Assembly (NCBI RefSeq): GCF_023347295.1
Contig: NZ_CP094469.1
Span: 2,170,001-2,234,000, forward strand
From: Faecalibacterium sp. I3-3-33
GTDB taxonomy: Bacteria; Bacillota; Clostridia; Oscillospirales; Ruminococcaceae
Reading direction: 5' to 3'
Length of the DNA: 64,000 nt
Shown: positions 57,980 through 64,000 of the stretch, one piece after another
Layout: every line of letters begins with the position of its first letter
How positions within the stretch are numbered: the stretch's first letter is position 1
Position numbers and translations under genes: made by a program
Notes under the pieces: generated by a model
Database searches by the model: none
Seen by the model: only the letters and a program-made list of their open reading frames with translations
Told to the model about the DNA's origin: nothing

Positions 57980-58912
57980 ATGGCATATCAGACAAGCTGT
58001 GCATCCTATACAAGCGGCCGGGTAGGGCTTTCCAGCGCTACCGCCGTGGTGGCCGATGCCGCCGGGCGGGAACAGACCCAGCACGGCAGCCCGCTGTTCC
58101 CTATCGCCTGCTATGCCGAGGATCTTTCCTGCTACTCGGTGGCGTGGCACTGGCACGAGGAATTCGAGTTTATTCTGGCGGCGCTGGGGCCCATCCATGT
58201 GGATGTGAACAAGACCCGGCTGACTTTGCAGACCGGGCAGGGGGTGTTCATCAACTCCGGGGCGCTGCACGCGGTAGAGCCTGCCGAGGGCAGGGCGCTG
58301 CTGCACTCCGGCGTGTTCCAGCCTAGGCTTGTCGGCGGCATGGACACCGTATTCTGGCAAAAGCTCATCCGCCCGCTTTTGCAGCCCGGCACACCGCCCT
58401 TCTTTTTGCTGGATGAGGCCGTGCCATGGCAGCGGCAGGTGCTGCTCTGCCTGCGGGAGGCGTGGAAGGGCGTGGCAGACGAACCTTTCGACTACGAGAA
58501 CCGGGTGCGGTATCACCTTACCGCCGCGCTGCGGCTGCTCATTACCCAATGCGTCAGCGGCAAGGTGAAGGTATCGGAGCAGGAACAAATTGCCTCGGAG
58601 CGGATGAAGCAGATGCTCCGCTATGTAGAGGAGCACTACACCGAGGAGCTGACTGTGGAAAAGCTGGCTGGCTGCGTTGCCCTGAGTGAAAGCGCCTGTC
58701 TGCGCAGTTTCCGGCAGTTTCTGGGCATTACGCCCATCCAGTACGTCAAGCAGTTCCGGGTGGAAAAAGCCGCCGAGCTGCTGCGCTCCACCCGGCTAAA
58801 GACCGGCGAGGTAGGACTGGAATGCGGCTTTTCGGACGCCAGCTACTTTATCAAGACCTTCCGGGAGATCAAGCACTGCACCCCCCGGGAGTACCGTATC
58901 CGTTTTTGCTAA
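57980..58912 (+). CDS. AraC-family transcriptional regulator
   Basis: A 310-residue regulator. The N-terminal cupin-like sensor domain includes WHWHEEFEFILAALGPIHVD. The C-terminal AraC domain has two helix-turn-helices (YVEEHYTEELTVEKLAGCVA...FRQFLGITPIQYV and TGEVGLECGFSDASYFIKTF). It is a host gene, first after the element. The ATG at 57980 has GGAAAGGA nine bases upstream. The element ends 31 bp before the start, so the native promoter now lies 40 kb away, left of the element. Confidence 0.88.
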   Translation: MAYQTSCASYTSGRVGLSSATAVVADAAGREQTQHGSPLFPIACYAEDLSCYSVAWHWHEEFEFILAALGPIHVDVNKTRLTLQTGQGVFINSGALHAVEPAEGRALLHSGVFQPRLVGGMDTVFWQKLIRPLLQPGTPPFFLLDEAVPWQRQVLLCLREAWKGVADEPFDYENRVRYHLTAALRLLITQCVSGKVKVSEQEQIASERMKQMLRYVEEHYTEELTVEKLAGCVALSESACLRSFRQFLGITPIQYVKQFRVEKAAELLRSTRLKTGEVGLECGFSDASYFIKTFREIKHCTPREYRIRFC

Positions 58913-58920
58913 CATGAAAA

Positions 58921-58958
58921 AGAGGGACAGAAATGCCCGCAGGCATTTCTGTCCCTCT
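58921..58958. terminator. Bidirectional terminator
   Basis: A perfect 17-bp stem (58921-58937 with 58942-58958) with A residues before and T residues after, between the convergent AraC and acetyltransferase genes. Confidence 0.9.
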
Positions 58959-59043
58959 GATTTTAATGCAATTCCTTGAATCATGGCCAAAGCGCAAGCG
59001 GAGGCCATTTCCAATCGTCTAACGCAGAAGAAGGCGCGCCGGT

Positions 59044-59856
59044 TCAGCCGCCGTTTTTACCGGTGCAAAGGCCTTGCCAGCGCTCCGGCGGGATGACCGC
59101 CTCGGTGACAAAGGCTTCGGGGTTCGGGGCAAGAACGTGGCGGGTGACCTTGAAAAGTCCCTCGGCGTCGCACAAAACGCAAGCTGCATCGCCAAATTTC
59201 GTGTTCCGGGCTGCACCGCAGTCCAGATACGCCTGCTCCAGCTTGACGAAATCCTCCGAGATATGCGGCTGCTGCGCATTGTAGTGGCGGCGCATATAGA
59301 CGTTGTGCTGCGCCCCGGCTTCGTCCACCACGGTCATCTGCATGGGCTTGTCGGTCAGACGGTTCGGCACGTTCAGCACCTCCTCCACGCTATGGATAAA
59401 AGTGTTGCGGGCGTGGGTGACCCCCAGCAATAGCACCTTGCCGTGGGCTGCCCGCAGCCGGTCGTAGCAGCCGCCGGGGGTGCAGGGAGTGTTGGCGTTC
59501 AACTCCCCTTCTATGTAAGCAGCTGCCCCCTTGCCGTAAGCTGCCATACTGTGGGTGGGGTGCAGCGAGCGCACCACGCCGGGGCGCTGCCGGAACAGCT
59601 CCGGCAGAATCCCCACACAGCACGCGCTGCGGCGCACATCGAACACCCGGTTCTCCTCGTTGATGAACCGCCATGTGTGGGTGGGCAGCAGCAGCAAGCC
59701 CTCTGCAAAAAACTCCATCCATGCGTCCAGAACCGTGTCTGCGCCGTCCTCCACCGGGCCGATGGACTTCATGGAGGAATGAATCAGGATGGTCTCGTTC
59801 CCTGTCAGCCCCATCGCGGCAAGGTCGCGCTTGAGCTCCGCCTTTGTATATGCCAT
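59044..59856 (-). CDS. AAC(3)-family aminoglycoside N-acetyltransferase
   Basis: A 270-residue acetyl-CoA-dependent enzyme of the AAC(3)/YokD fold. Visible motifs are ILIHSSMKSIGPVEDGADTV, LLLPTHTW, SLHPTHSMAAYGKGA and GKVLLLGVTHARNTFIHSVEE. It may acetylate aminoglycosides at N3, but chromosomal homologues in anaerobes often have other or unknown substrates. AAGGAGAAATGAC precedes the ATG at 59856. Confidence 0.88.
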   Translation of the reverse strand: MAYTKAELKRDLAAMGLTGNETILIHSSMKSIGPVEDGADTVLDAWMEFFAEGLLLLPTHTWRFINEENRVFDVRRSACCVGILPELFRQRPGVVRSLHPTHSMAAYGKGAAAYIEGELNANTPCTPGGCYDRLRAAHGKVLLLGVTHARNTFIHSVEEVLNVPNRLTDKPMQMTVVDEAGAQHNVYMRRHYNAQQPHISEDFVKLEQAYLDCGAARNTKFGDAACVLCDAEGLFKVTRHVLAPNPEAFVTEAVIPPERWQGLCTGKNGG

Positions 59857-60014
59857 GTCATTTCTCCTTTTCGGGCGTTTTTGTTTACCTCCAGTTTACC
59901 GCCTTTCGGGCAGCAAAGCAAGCATACACGCAAAAAGGCACATACCCTGCCGCATCTGCTGGGGACGATCCGGTGTCTGCGAGGTATTTGCCCTTTCAGC
60001 TTTTTAGCAAAACC

Positions 60015-60024
60015 CTGTATACAG
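60015..60024. promoter_or_regulatory. Palindrome CTGTATACAG, possible GntR operator
   Basis: It shares the core TGTATACA with the larger palindrome at 60220-60235. It lies upstream of the acetyltransferase, in a 470-nt AT-rich region without genes. Confidence 0.35.
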
Positions 60025-60219
60025 CATATTATCTTGCAGCGCTGCTGCGAAACAAACGCAGCGCTTTGCAATTATAGCAATTCGACAATTATTTTCATTT
60101 TTCTTTGTATATTTACTACAATAGCCGTTTTATTGCGGCATTTCATCGGTATTTTTCCCGCACCATAAAGTAGTATATCCATTTTCCGTTTCAGGCGCAG
60201 CTCTGTGTGTGAGCGCAAA

Positions 60220-60235
60220 CACTTGTATACAAGTG
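60220..60235. promoter_or_regulatory. 16-bp palindromic operator of the GntR regulator
   Basis: CACTTGTATACAAGTG is a perfect palindrome of the GntR/FCD operator type, 24 bp upstream of the -35 of the GntR gene promoter. Confidence 0.65.
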
Positions 60236-60259
60236 CTCAAGTAAAGTTCCGTTCCAGCA

Positions 60260-60288
60260 TTGACATTCCGCTGTCAGAACGGTACAAT
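60260..60288 (+). promoter_or_regulatory. Consensus promoter of the GntR gene
   Basis: TTGACA (60260-60265), a 17-bp spacer and TACAAT (60283-60288), about 40 nt before the ATG. Confidence 0.85.
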
Positions 60289-60327
60289 GATAATAAGTTT
60301 AATTTACCGGATAAATGGAGAACGACT

Positions 60328-61026
60328 ATGGCAACATTACAGCACACGGATGAGCTCTATCATATTCTTGAGGACGAGATCTGCGCGTTGAAGATCCTGC
60401 CCGGAGAAGCGCTGAGCGAAAACCAGCTGTGCAAGCGGTTCAGTGTTTCCCGCACCCCCATCCGCAGCGTTTTGCAGCGGCTGGAGCAGAACCGCTTTGT
60501 GCAGATCATCCCCTGCAAGGGCACCATCGTCACCGCCATCGACATCGGCGTGGTGGATCAGCTCATCTTCCAGCGTGTTGCGGTGGAGGGCATGGTGTTC
60601 CGGGATTTTGTGCAGAGCTGCTCGCCCATGGAGATCCTTGCGGTGGAACACCTTTATAATATGCTGCTGGAAGCCGCTGCGGGGCGCAGCGACCCGGAAA
60701 ACTTTGATTTCAACCACTTTCTCAGCTGTGACCTTGCCATGCACGAGTACTGGTTCCGCAAAACCAGCAAGGAGTACCTTTGGGAACAGATGACCCGCCC
60801 GCAGGCAGACTATTCCCGCTTTATCCGTCTGGACATCGTGGGCGCGCGCAACGTATCCAGCGTTGTCAGCGAGCACACCGAGATGCTGCGCATTCTGCGG
60901 GAGAAGGATCTGGACGCCATCGAGCCGCTGATGCGCACCCACCTGTACGGCGGTGTGAGCCGCATGGGCAGCAAGATCTACTCGGACGAATACCGCAGCT
61001 TCTTCAAGCTGCCGGAGGGAAAATAA
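60328..61026 (+). CDS. GntR-family regulator, FCD subfamily
   Basis: A 232-residue protein. The N-terminal winged helix includes LYHILEDEICALKILPGEAL and CKRFSVSRTPIRSVLQRLEQ. The C-terminal FCD domain has helices with likely metal-binding histidines (LAMHEYWF, SEHTEMLRIL, MRTHLYGG). It probably represses its own gene through the palindrome upstream. The effector is unknown. GGAG precedes the ATG at 60328. Confidence 0.88.
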   Translation: MATLQHTDELYHILEDEICALKILPGEALSENQLCKRFSVSRTPIRSVLQRLEQNRFVQIIPCKGTIVTAIDIGVVDQLIFQRVAVEGMVFRDFVQSCSPMEILAVEHLYNMLLEAAAGRSDPENFDFNHFLSCDLAMHEYWFRKTSKEYLWEQMTRPQADYSRFIRLDIVGARNVSSVVSEHTEMLRILREKDLDAIEPLMRTHLYGGVSRMGSKIYSDEYRSFFKLPEGK

Positions 61027-61027
61027 T

Positions 61028-61067
61028 AAAAAGGCCGCTGCACATTCTCCTGTACAGCGGCCTTTTT
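61028..61067. terminator. Terminator after the GntR gene
   Basis: A long stem (61028-61043 with 61052-61067) with A and T runs, able to act in both directions; it also follows tRNA-Gln on the minus strand. Confidence 0.88.
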
Positions 61068-61068
61068 C

Positions 61069-61142
61069 TGGTTGCGCCAGCAGGAGTCGAACCTACGATG
61101 GGGGAGTCAAAGTCCCCTGCCTTACCGCTTGGCGATGGCGCA
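61069..61142 (-). tRNA. tRNA-Gln (anticodon UUG)
   Basis: The minus strand begins TGCGCCATCGCCAAGCGGTA. It has a 7-bp acceptor stem (TGCGCCA/TGGCGCA), anticodon loop CTTTGAC with TTG at 61108-61110, a GTTCGA T-loop, and an encoded CCA. No element is inserted in it. Confidence 0.93.
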
Positions 61143-61541
61143 TCATGCAAAACAGTATAACATATTTTCCGCTTTTCCACAAGAGGTGCGCCGCGTTTTT
61201 TTGCGCGCCGCCCGCTGCCTTCGCAGCGTTTTTTGTCGTTTTTCAGGCTTTGCGGCAAAGGTTTTGCGTTTTCCATATCCTGCCATGTTTTTACGAAAGG
61301 TAAGTTTTGCGGGATGCGTTTTTCAAAAAACACAGCCCGCAGGGGCACAAGATTCATCTTGCAAAGGTGAAATTTATTTTTTTCTTGATTTTTCTTATTA
61401 TTTTCTCAAAAGACTGTATTTTTTGTTGCGCTTCTGGTACACTGGATGTGATAAAAATAAGTTGAAGAAACTTCTCCTGCGTCCGGGTTGCGCCCGGGCG
61501 GGGCAGTGTCTCCATCTTTGTGAAGGAAAGCGAGGGATCTC
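61143..61541. other. Intergenic region, no gene seen
   Basis: About 400 nt between tRNA-Gln and the InlB-repeat gene. It is T-rich around 61370-61430. It probably holds the tRNA promoter (left) and the promoter of the secreted-protein genes (right); no clear -35/-10 pair stands out. Confidence 0.35.
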
Positions 61542-62000
61542 ATGAAAAAATTCCTGAAAACGCTGGTGGTCGGGCTTTGCCTGTTCACGCTGCTGTGCTG
61601 CGCACTGCCGGCTGCATTTGCTGCCGACAAAACTTCAGGGAGCAAAAAGGAAGAGAACGTGTACGCCATTGGTATGGATGCCCAAGGCGGCATCTGCTCT
61701 ACTGTGGTCACCTACACGAACCTGTCCGGCAAACTGGAGAGCACGCCCGAGCAGCCTACCATGACGGGCTACACCTTTGACGGCTGGTACACCGAGCCGG
61801 TGGGCGGCAGCAAGGTGACCACCTCCACCGTGTTTACCTCCGACGCCACCATCTACGCCCACTGGACCGCCAAGGCCGGTACCACTACCGTGCCGCAGCC
61901 CACCACCCAGCCCGCCACCGCCCAGTGGCAAAAGTATGTAGGGCCCGCACTAGTGACCGGTGCCCTGCTTACCACCCTGCTGGTCGCCACCTTGTTCTGA
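61542..62000 (+). CDS. Secreted, membrane-anchored InlB B-repeat protein
   Basis: A 152-residue protein. Signal peptide MKKFLKTLVVGLCLFTLLCC...AFA (about 1-27), one InlB B-repeat (TMTGYTFDGWYTEPVGGSKV...ATIYAHWTA), a Thr/Pro-rich stalk and a C-terminal hydrophobic helix (LVTGALLTTLLVATLF). It is likely exposed on the cell surface. GAGGGAT precedes the ATG. The MAM-like peptide gene follows 46 nt later, so the two probably share a transcript. Confidence 0.8.
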   Translation: MKKFLKTLVVGLCLFTLLCCALPAAFAADKTSGSKKEENVYAIGMDAQGGICSTVVTYTNLSGKLESTPEQPTMTGYTFDGWYTEPVGGSKVTTSTVFTSDATIYAHWTAKAGTTTVPQPTTQPATAQWQKYVGPALVTGALLTTLLVATLF

Positions 62001-62046
62001 ACACTGCTGTAAACGCAATGATACCATTGAAGAAAGGGATCTTACC

Positions 62047-62280
62047 ATGACTACTTCTACCATGAAAATGCCCGCCAGCTATTCCGCCATCGAAGCCGAA
62101 GAGATGACCTACCTGGACGGCGGTGCCAACAACGCTTATCAGGCCTTCCTGGACGTTGGCAAGGTGTTCAACTACATCGCCCGCATCTTCTCCGGTGCAA
62201 GTTCCATCATCAATAACGTCAACGTCATCTACCAGTCCTTTGTATCGCTGAACAGCCTGCTGGGCAGCTTCGGCAAGTAA
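62047..62280 (+). CDS. Double-glycine leader peptide, MAM-like
   Basis: A 77-residue peptide. The leader MKMPASYSAIEAEEMTYLDG ends in a GG (residues 25-26), typical of peptides exported and cleaved by peptidase-containing ABC transporters. The mature part (ANNAYQAFLDVGKVFNYIAR...) is amphipathic and lacks cysteines. From memory, the leader resembles the N-terminus of the Faecalibacterium anti-inflammatory protein MAM (MMPANYS...EMTYVNGG). No transporter gene is in the window. AAAGGGAT precedes the ATG, and a strong terminator follows. Confidence 0.75.
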   Translation: MTTSTMKMPASYSAIEAEEMTYLDGGANNAYQAFLDVGKVFNYIARIFSGASSIINNVNVIYQSFVSLNSLLGSFGK

Positions 62281-62305
62281 AAGGATCACCCCAAAGTCTG
62301 GATAC

Positions 62306-62346
62306 GGGAGCCGCGCTTTTTTCGAAAAAGTGCGGCTCCCGTTTTT
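62306..62346 (+). terminator. Terminator after the MAM-like peptide gene
   Basis: Stem GGGAGCCGC/GCGGCTCCC extended by a T/A-paired part, followed by GTTTTT. Confidence 0.85.
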
Positions 62347-62685
62347 CGTAGACGCAGCAATTCAGTGCATTACTGCGCAGAACTTCACGCCCCAGAATTA
62401 TGAAGGAAAATTTTAACAATTCTGTGGTATATTACCTTATTTTTGGGCGTTTTGCACACAAAGCAAAATAATTTGCGATATTTTTTTGGGCTTTACCTCT
62501 TGATTTTGTGTCTGATTTGTTATATTGTTGTTACAGGGGATGTGTTAGAATAAAGTAGTTTATAAAAGACCTCTCTGGTCGCGCAAATCGCGCGGCGGCA
62601 AGCGATTTTTCAGGCATTTTCTTTAAGTTTTTTCGGAATTTTCGAAAGAAATTTCGTCATCTTACATTTGGGAGTTTGTACGTAA
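62347..62685. promoter_or_regulatory. AT-rich region with promoter of the coiled-coil/lepB unit
   Basis: No gene seen. TGTTAGAAT at 62543-62551 is an extended -10. The leader after it contains short hairpins (GCGCAAATCGCGC near 62580 and GAAA/TTTC pairings near 62635-62655). Confidence 0.4.
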
Positions 62686-63225
62686 ATGGCAGATCGTGAA
62701 CTGCGGCGAATGCACCGCGCTGAATTGATAGAGATCATCTATGCGCTGAAACAGAGCGAGGACCAGCTCAAGGCGCAGAACGCCGCGCTCACCGCGCAGC
62801 TGCAGGACCGGCAGCTCCGGCTGGAAAGCGCCGGTTCCATCGCGCAGGCCGCGCTGGAGCTGAACAACGTGTTCGCCGCCGCGCAGGCCGCCGCCGATGA
62901 CTATCTGCACTCGGTGCAGGCCAGCCTTGCGGACACCAACGCCACCGCCGCCAACACCCTTTCGCAGGCGCGCAGCGAGGCCAAACGCATTCTGGAACAG
63001 GCACAGGCAGACGCCGACAGCCTGAAGGCGCAGGCGCAGCAGGAATGCGACGCCATGACCGCCGCCGCCGCGCAAAAGCGCACCCAGACCGAGGCCGACT
63101 GCAAGGCCATGGTGGAGCGCGCCGAGCAGGAGGTGCAGCAGCGCTGGCAGGCATTTGACCGCAAGGCCAACGAGCTGCTGGACCAGTACCGCAGCACCGA
63201 CGGCCTGCCTTCGGAGGAAACATGA
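62686..63225 (+). CDS. Coiled-coil protein, DivIVA-like in plan
   Basis: A 179-residue almost entirely helical, Ala/Gln/Glu-rich protein. The basic N-terminus MADRELRRMHRAELIEIIYA is followed by a long coiled coil (LKQSEDQLKAQNAALTAQLQ). No enzyme motif. The plan recalls DivIVA or ATP synthase b-type coiled coils, but I cannot assign it. It overlaps lepB by 4 nt, so it may scaffold secretion or wall-anchoring proteins. Confidence 0.7.
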   Translation: MADRELRRMHRAELIEIIYALKQSEDQLKAQNAALTAQLQDRQLRLESAGSIAQAALELNNVFAAAQAAADDYLHSVQASLADTNATAANTLSQARSEAKRILEQAQADADSLKAQAQQECDAMTAAAAQKRTQTEADCKAMVERAEQEVQQRWQAFDRKANELLDQYRSTDGLPSEET

Positions 63226-63812
63226 AAAAACGCGATATCCGGTTCGCTTCCATCCCTTCCACCGAGGAAGTGGCCGCAGAACGTGAGCGTCTTGCGTACC
63301 AGAGCCGCTACCAGCGGGTGCTGCGCAGTACGATCTATATTCTGGTGGTGGTGGCCGCAGCAGCCGTGCTGCTGGCTACGCTGTTTCTGCCGGTGCTTCA
63401 GGTCTCCGGCGACAGCATGAACCCTACGTTGAATGACAAGGACATTATCCTGCTGGTAAAATCCAACCACATTGAAAACGGCGAGCTGTGCGGGTTTTAC
63501 TGGCAGAACAAGCTGCTGCTCAAGCGCATCATCGGTCAGCCCGGTGATGTGATCGATATGGACGTGAACGGCGTGGTCTCGGTAAACGGCGTGGCGCTGG
63601 ATGAACCCTATGTGGACACGCTGACCGTGGGCGAATGCGACATCCGGTTCCCCTATCAGGTGCCGGAAAACCGCTACTTCGTGCTGGGCGACCACCGCGC
63701 CACTTCTATCGACAGCCGCAGCAGCGTGATAGGCTGCGTTGAAAAAAGCCAGATCGTGGGCAGGGTGTTCTTGAGGGTATGGCCCCTGTCCAGCTTTTCG
63801 TTGATCCACTGA
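63222..63812 (+). CDS. lepB: Signal peptidase I
   Basis: A 196-residue type I signal peptidase with one membrane helix (IYILVVVAAAAVLLATLFLP). The catalytic serine is in SGDSMNPTL (S65) and the lysine in LLLKRIIGQPGD (K101); GDHRATSIDSR is the box E signature. It cleaves exported proteins at the outer face of the membrane. It overlaps the coiled-coil gene and precedes a membrane-protein gene by 22 nt. Confidence 0.95.
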   Translation: MKKRDIRFASIPSTEEVAAERERLAYQSRYQRVLRSTIYILVVVAAAAVLLATLFLPVLQVSGDSMNPTLNDKDIILLVKSNHIENGELCGFYWQNKLLLKRIIGQPGDVIDMDVNGVVSVNGVALDEPYVDTLTVGECDIRFPYQVPENRYFVLGDHRATSIDSRSSVIGCVEKSQIVGRVFLRVWPLSSFSLIH

Positions 63813-63834
63813 CCCCGGGAGGAGGTATTCCGTT

Positions 63835-64000
63835 ATGAACGACATCCTTAAAACGTACATGGAGCGGTTCCGCGAGAACCGGCACACCTTGCGGCGCTAC
63901 ACCGCATTCGTGCTGGCGCTTGCCATGATCACCACCCTGTTCGTCAACTGGCAGCTGCATGGCGTGGGCATCTCGATGACCGCGCAGTACCAGTGCGGCG
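63835..64000 (+). CDS. Membrane or surface protein, 5' part (runs off right edge)
   Basis: The first 55 residues are visible: a charged start (MNDILKTYMERFRENRHTLR) and one hydrophobic segment (AFVLALAMITTLFVNWQL), like a long signal or anchor. GGGAGGAGGT precedes the ATG. Its position after a dedicated signal peptidase suggests an exported protein. The rest is outside the window. Confidence 0.6.
   Translation, partial: MNDILKTYMERFRENRHTLRRYTAFVLALAMITTLFVNWQLHGVGISMTAQYQCG

Noticed and set aside
59857..60204. Additional small gene between the acetyltransferase and GntR genes
   Set aside because: Open frames here lack ribosome sites, and the region is AT-rich with operator-like palindromes, so it is treated as regulatory DNA.
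61069..61142. tRNA-Gln as attachment site of an element
   Set aside because: No integrase, repeated tRNA end or mobility gene lies beside it; the element in this window uses a different site.

Overview
The window is a stretch of a Gram-positive, fairly GC-rich gut Firmicutes chromosome. Gene content, codon style and a small peptide at 62.0 kb that resembles the N-terminus of the Faecalibacterium MAM protein point to Faecalibacterium or a close relative in the Oscillospiraceae. That assignment is inference; no 16S gene or other marker is present.

Host left flank (1-17.3 kb): the end of a ferredoxin gene, polA-tsaD, a nitroreductase, nnrD, a TetM-like GTPase fused to a Rae1-like NYN nuclease domain, a cysteine-rich U32-like protein, a two-gene 2-hydroxyacyl-CoA dehydratase/activase pair, a TraX-family membrane protein and small proteins of unknown function. 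Intergenic DNA here holds a repeated hairpin with compensated stem changes (273-308 and 5896-5931) and a 379-nt block closed by a 29-bp inverted repeat (15613-15991).

Integrative conjugative element (17300-57948, about 40.6 kb): a large serine recombinase sits at the left end. Control genes and a lantibiotic-immunity cargo follow (two-component system, ABC ATPase, three permeases, lipoprotein). The conjugation module runs on the minus strand from parB at the right end: ParB, cytosine methylase, ArdA, DUF3560 protein, PcfB, VirD4, VirB2-like pilin, VirB6, SpoVG, PrgI/VirB3, VirB4, NlpC/P60 hydrolase, DUF4315, DUF4366, Cys-rich proteins, MobC, CD1845 and relaxase. The backbone carries at least 19 copies of a 23-bp palindrome (consensus CYTCGGGYCA-NNN-TGRCCCGARG). 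Nine of them start within 7 nt of a stop codon and at least four are translated in frame. They are absent from the host flanks, the cargo and the nested element.

Nested integrative mobilizable element (38634-50256, about 11.6 kb): it splits the VirB2-like pilin gene of the larger element. It carries its own large serine recombinase, a MobA/MobL relaxase with an RSF1010-like oriT at 46281-46315, a CHC2 primase, a VirE-type helicase, RepA- and TnpV-type proteins, two HTH regulators and AT-rich cargo (membrane proteins, a possible SUKH-type immunity protein, a DUF1835/DUF3658 protein). Loss of an intact pilin gene probably makes the larger element unable to conjugate until the nested one excises.

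Host right flank (57.95-64 kb): an AraC regulator whose upstream DNA was displaced by the insertion, an AAC(3)-type acetyltransferase, a GntR/FCD regulator with palindromic operators, tRNA-Gln(UUG), a secreted InlB-repeat protein next to a double-glycine MAM-like peptide, a coiled-coil protein, signal peptidase I and the start of a membrane or surface protein.
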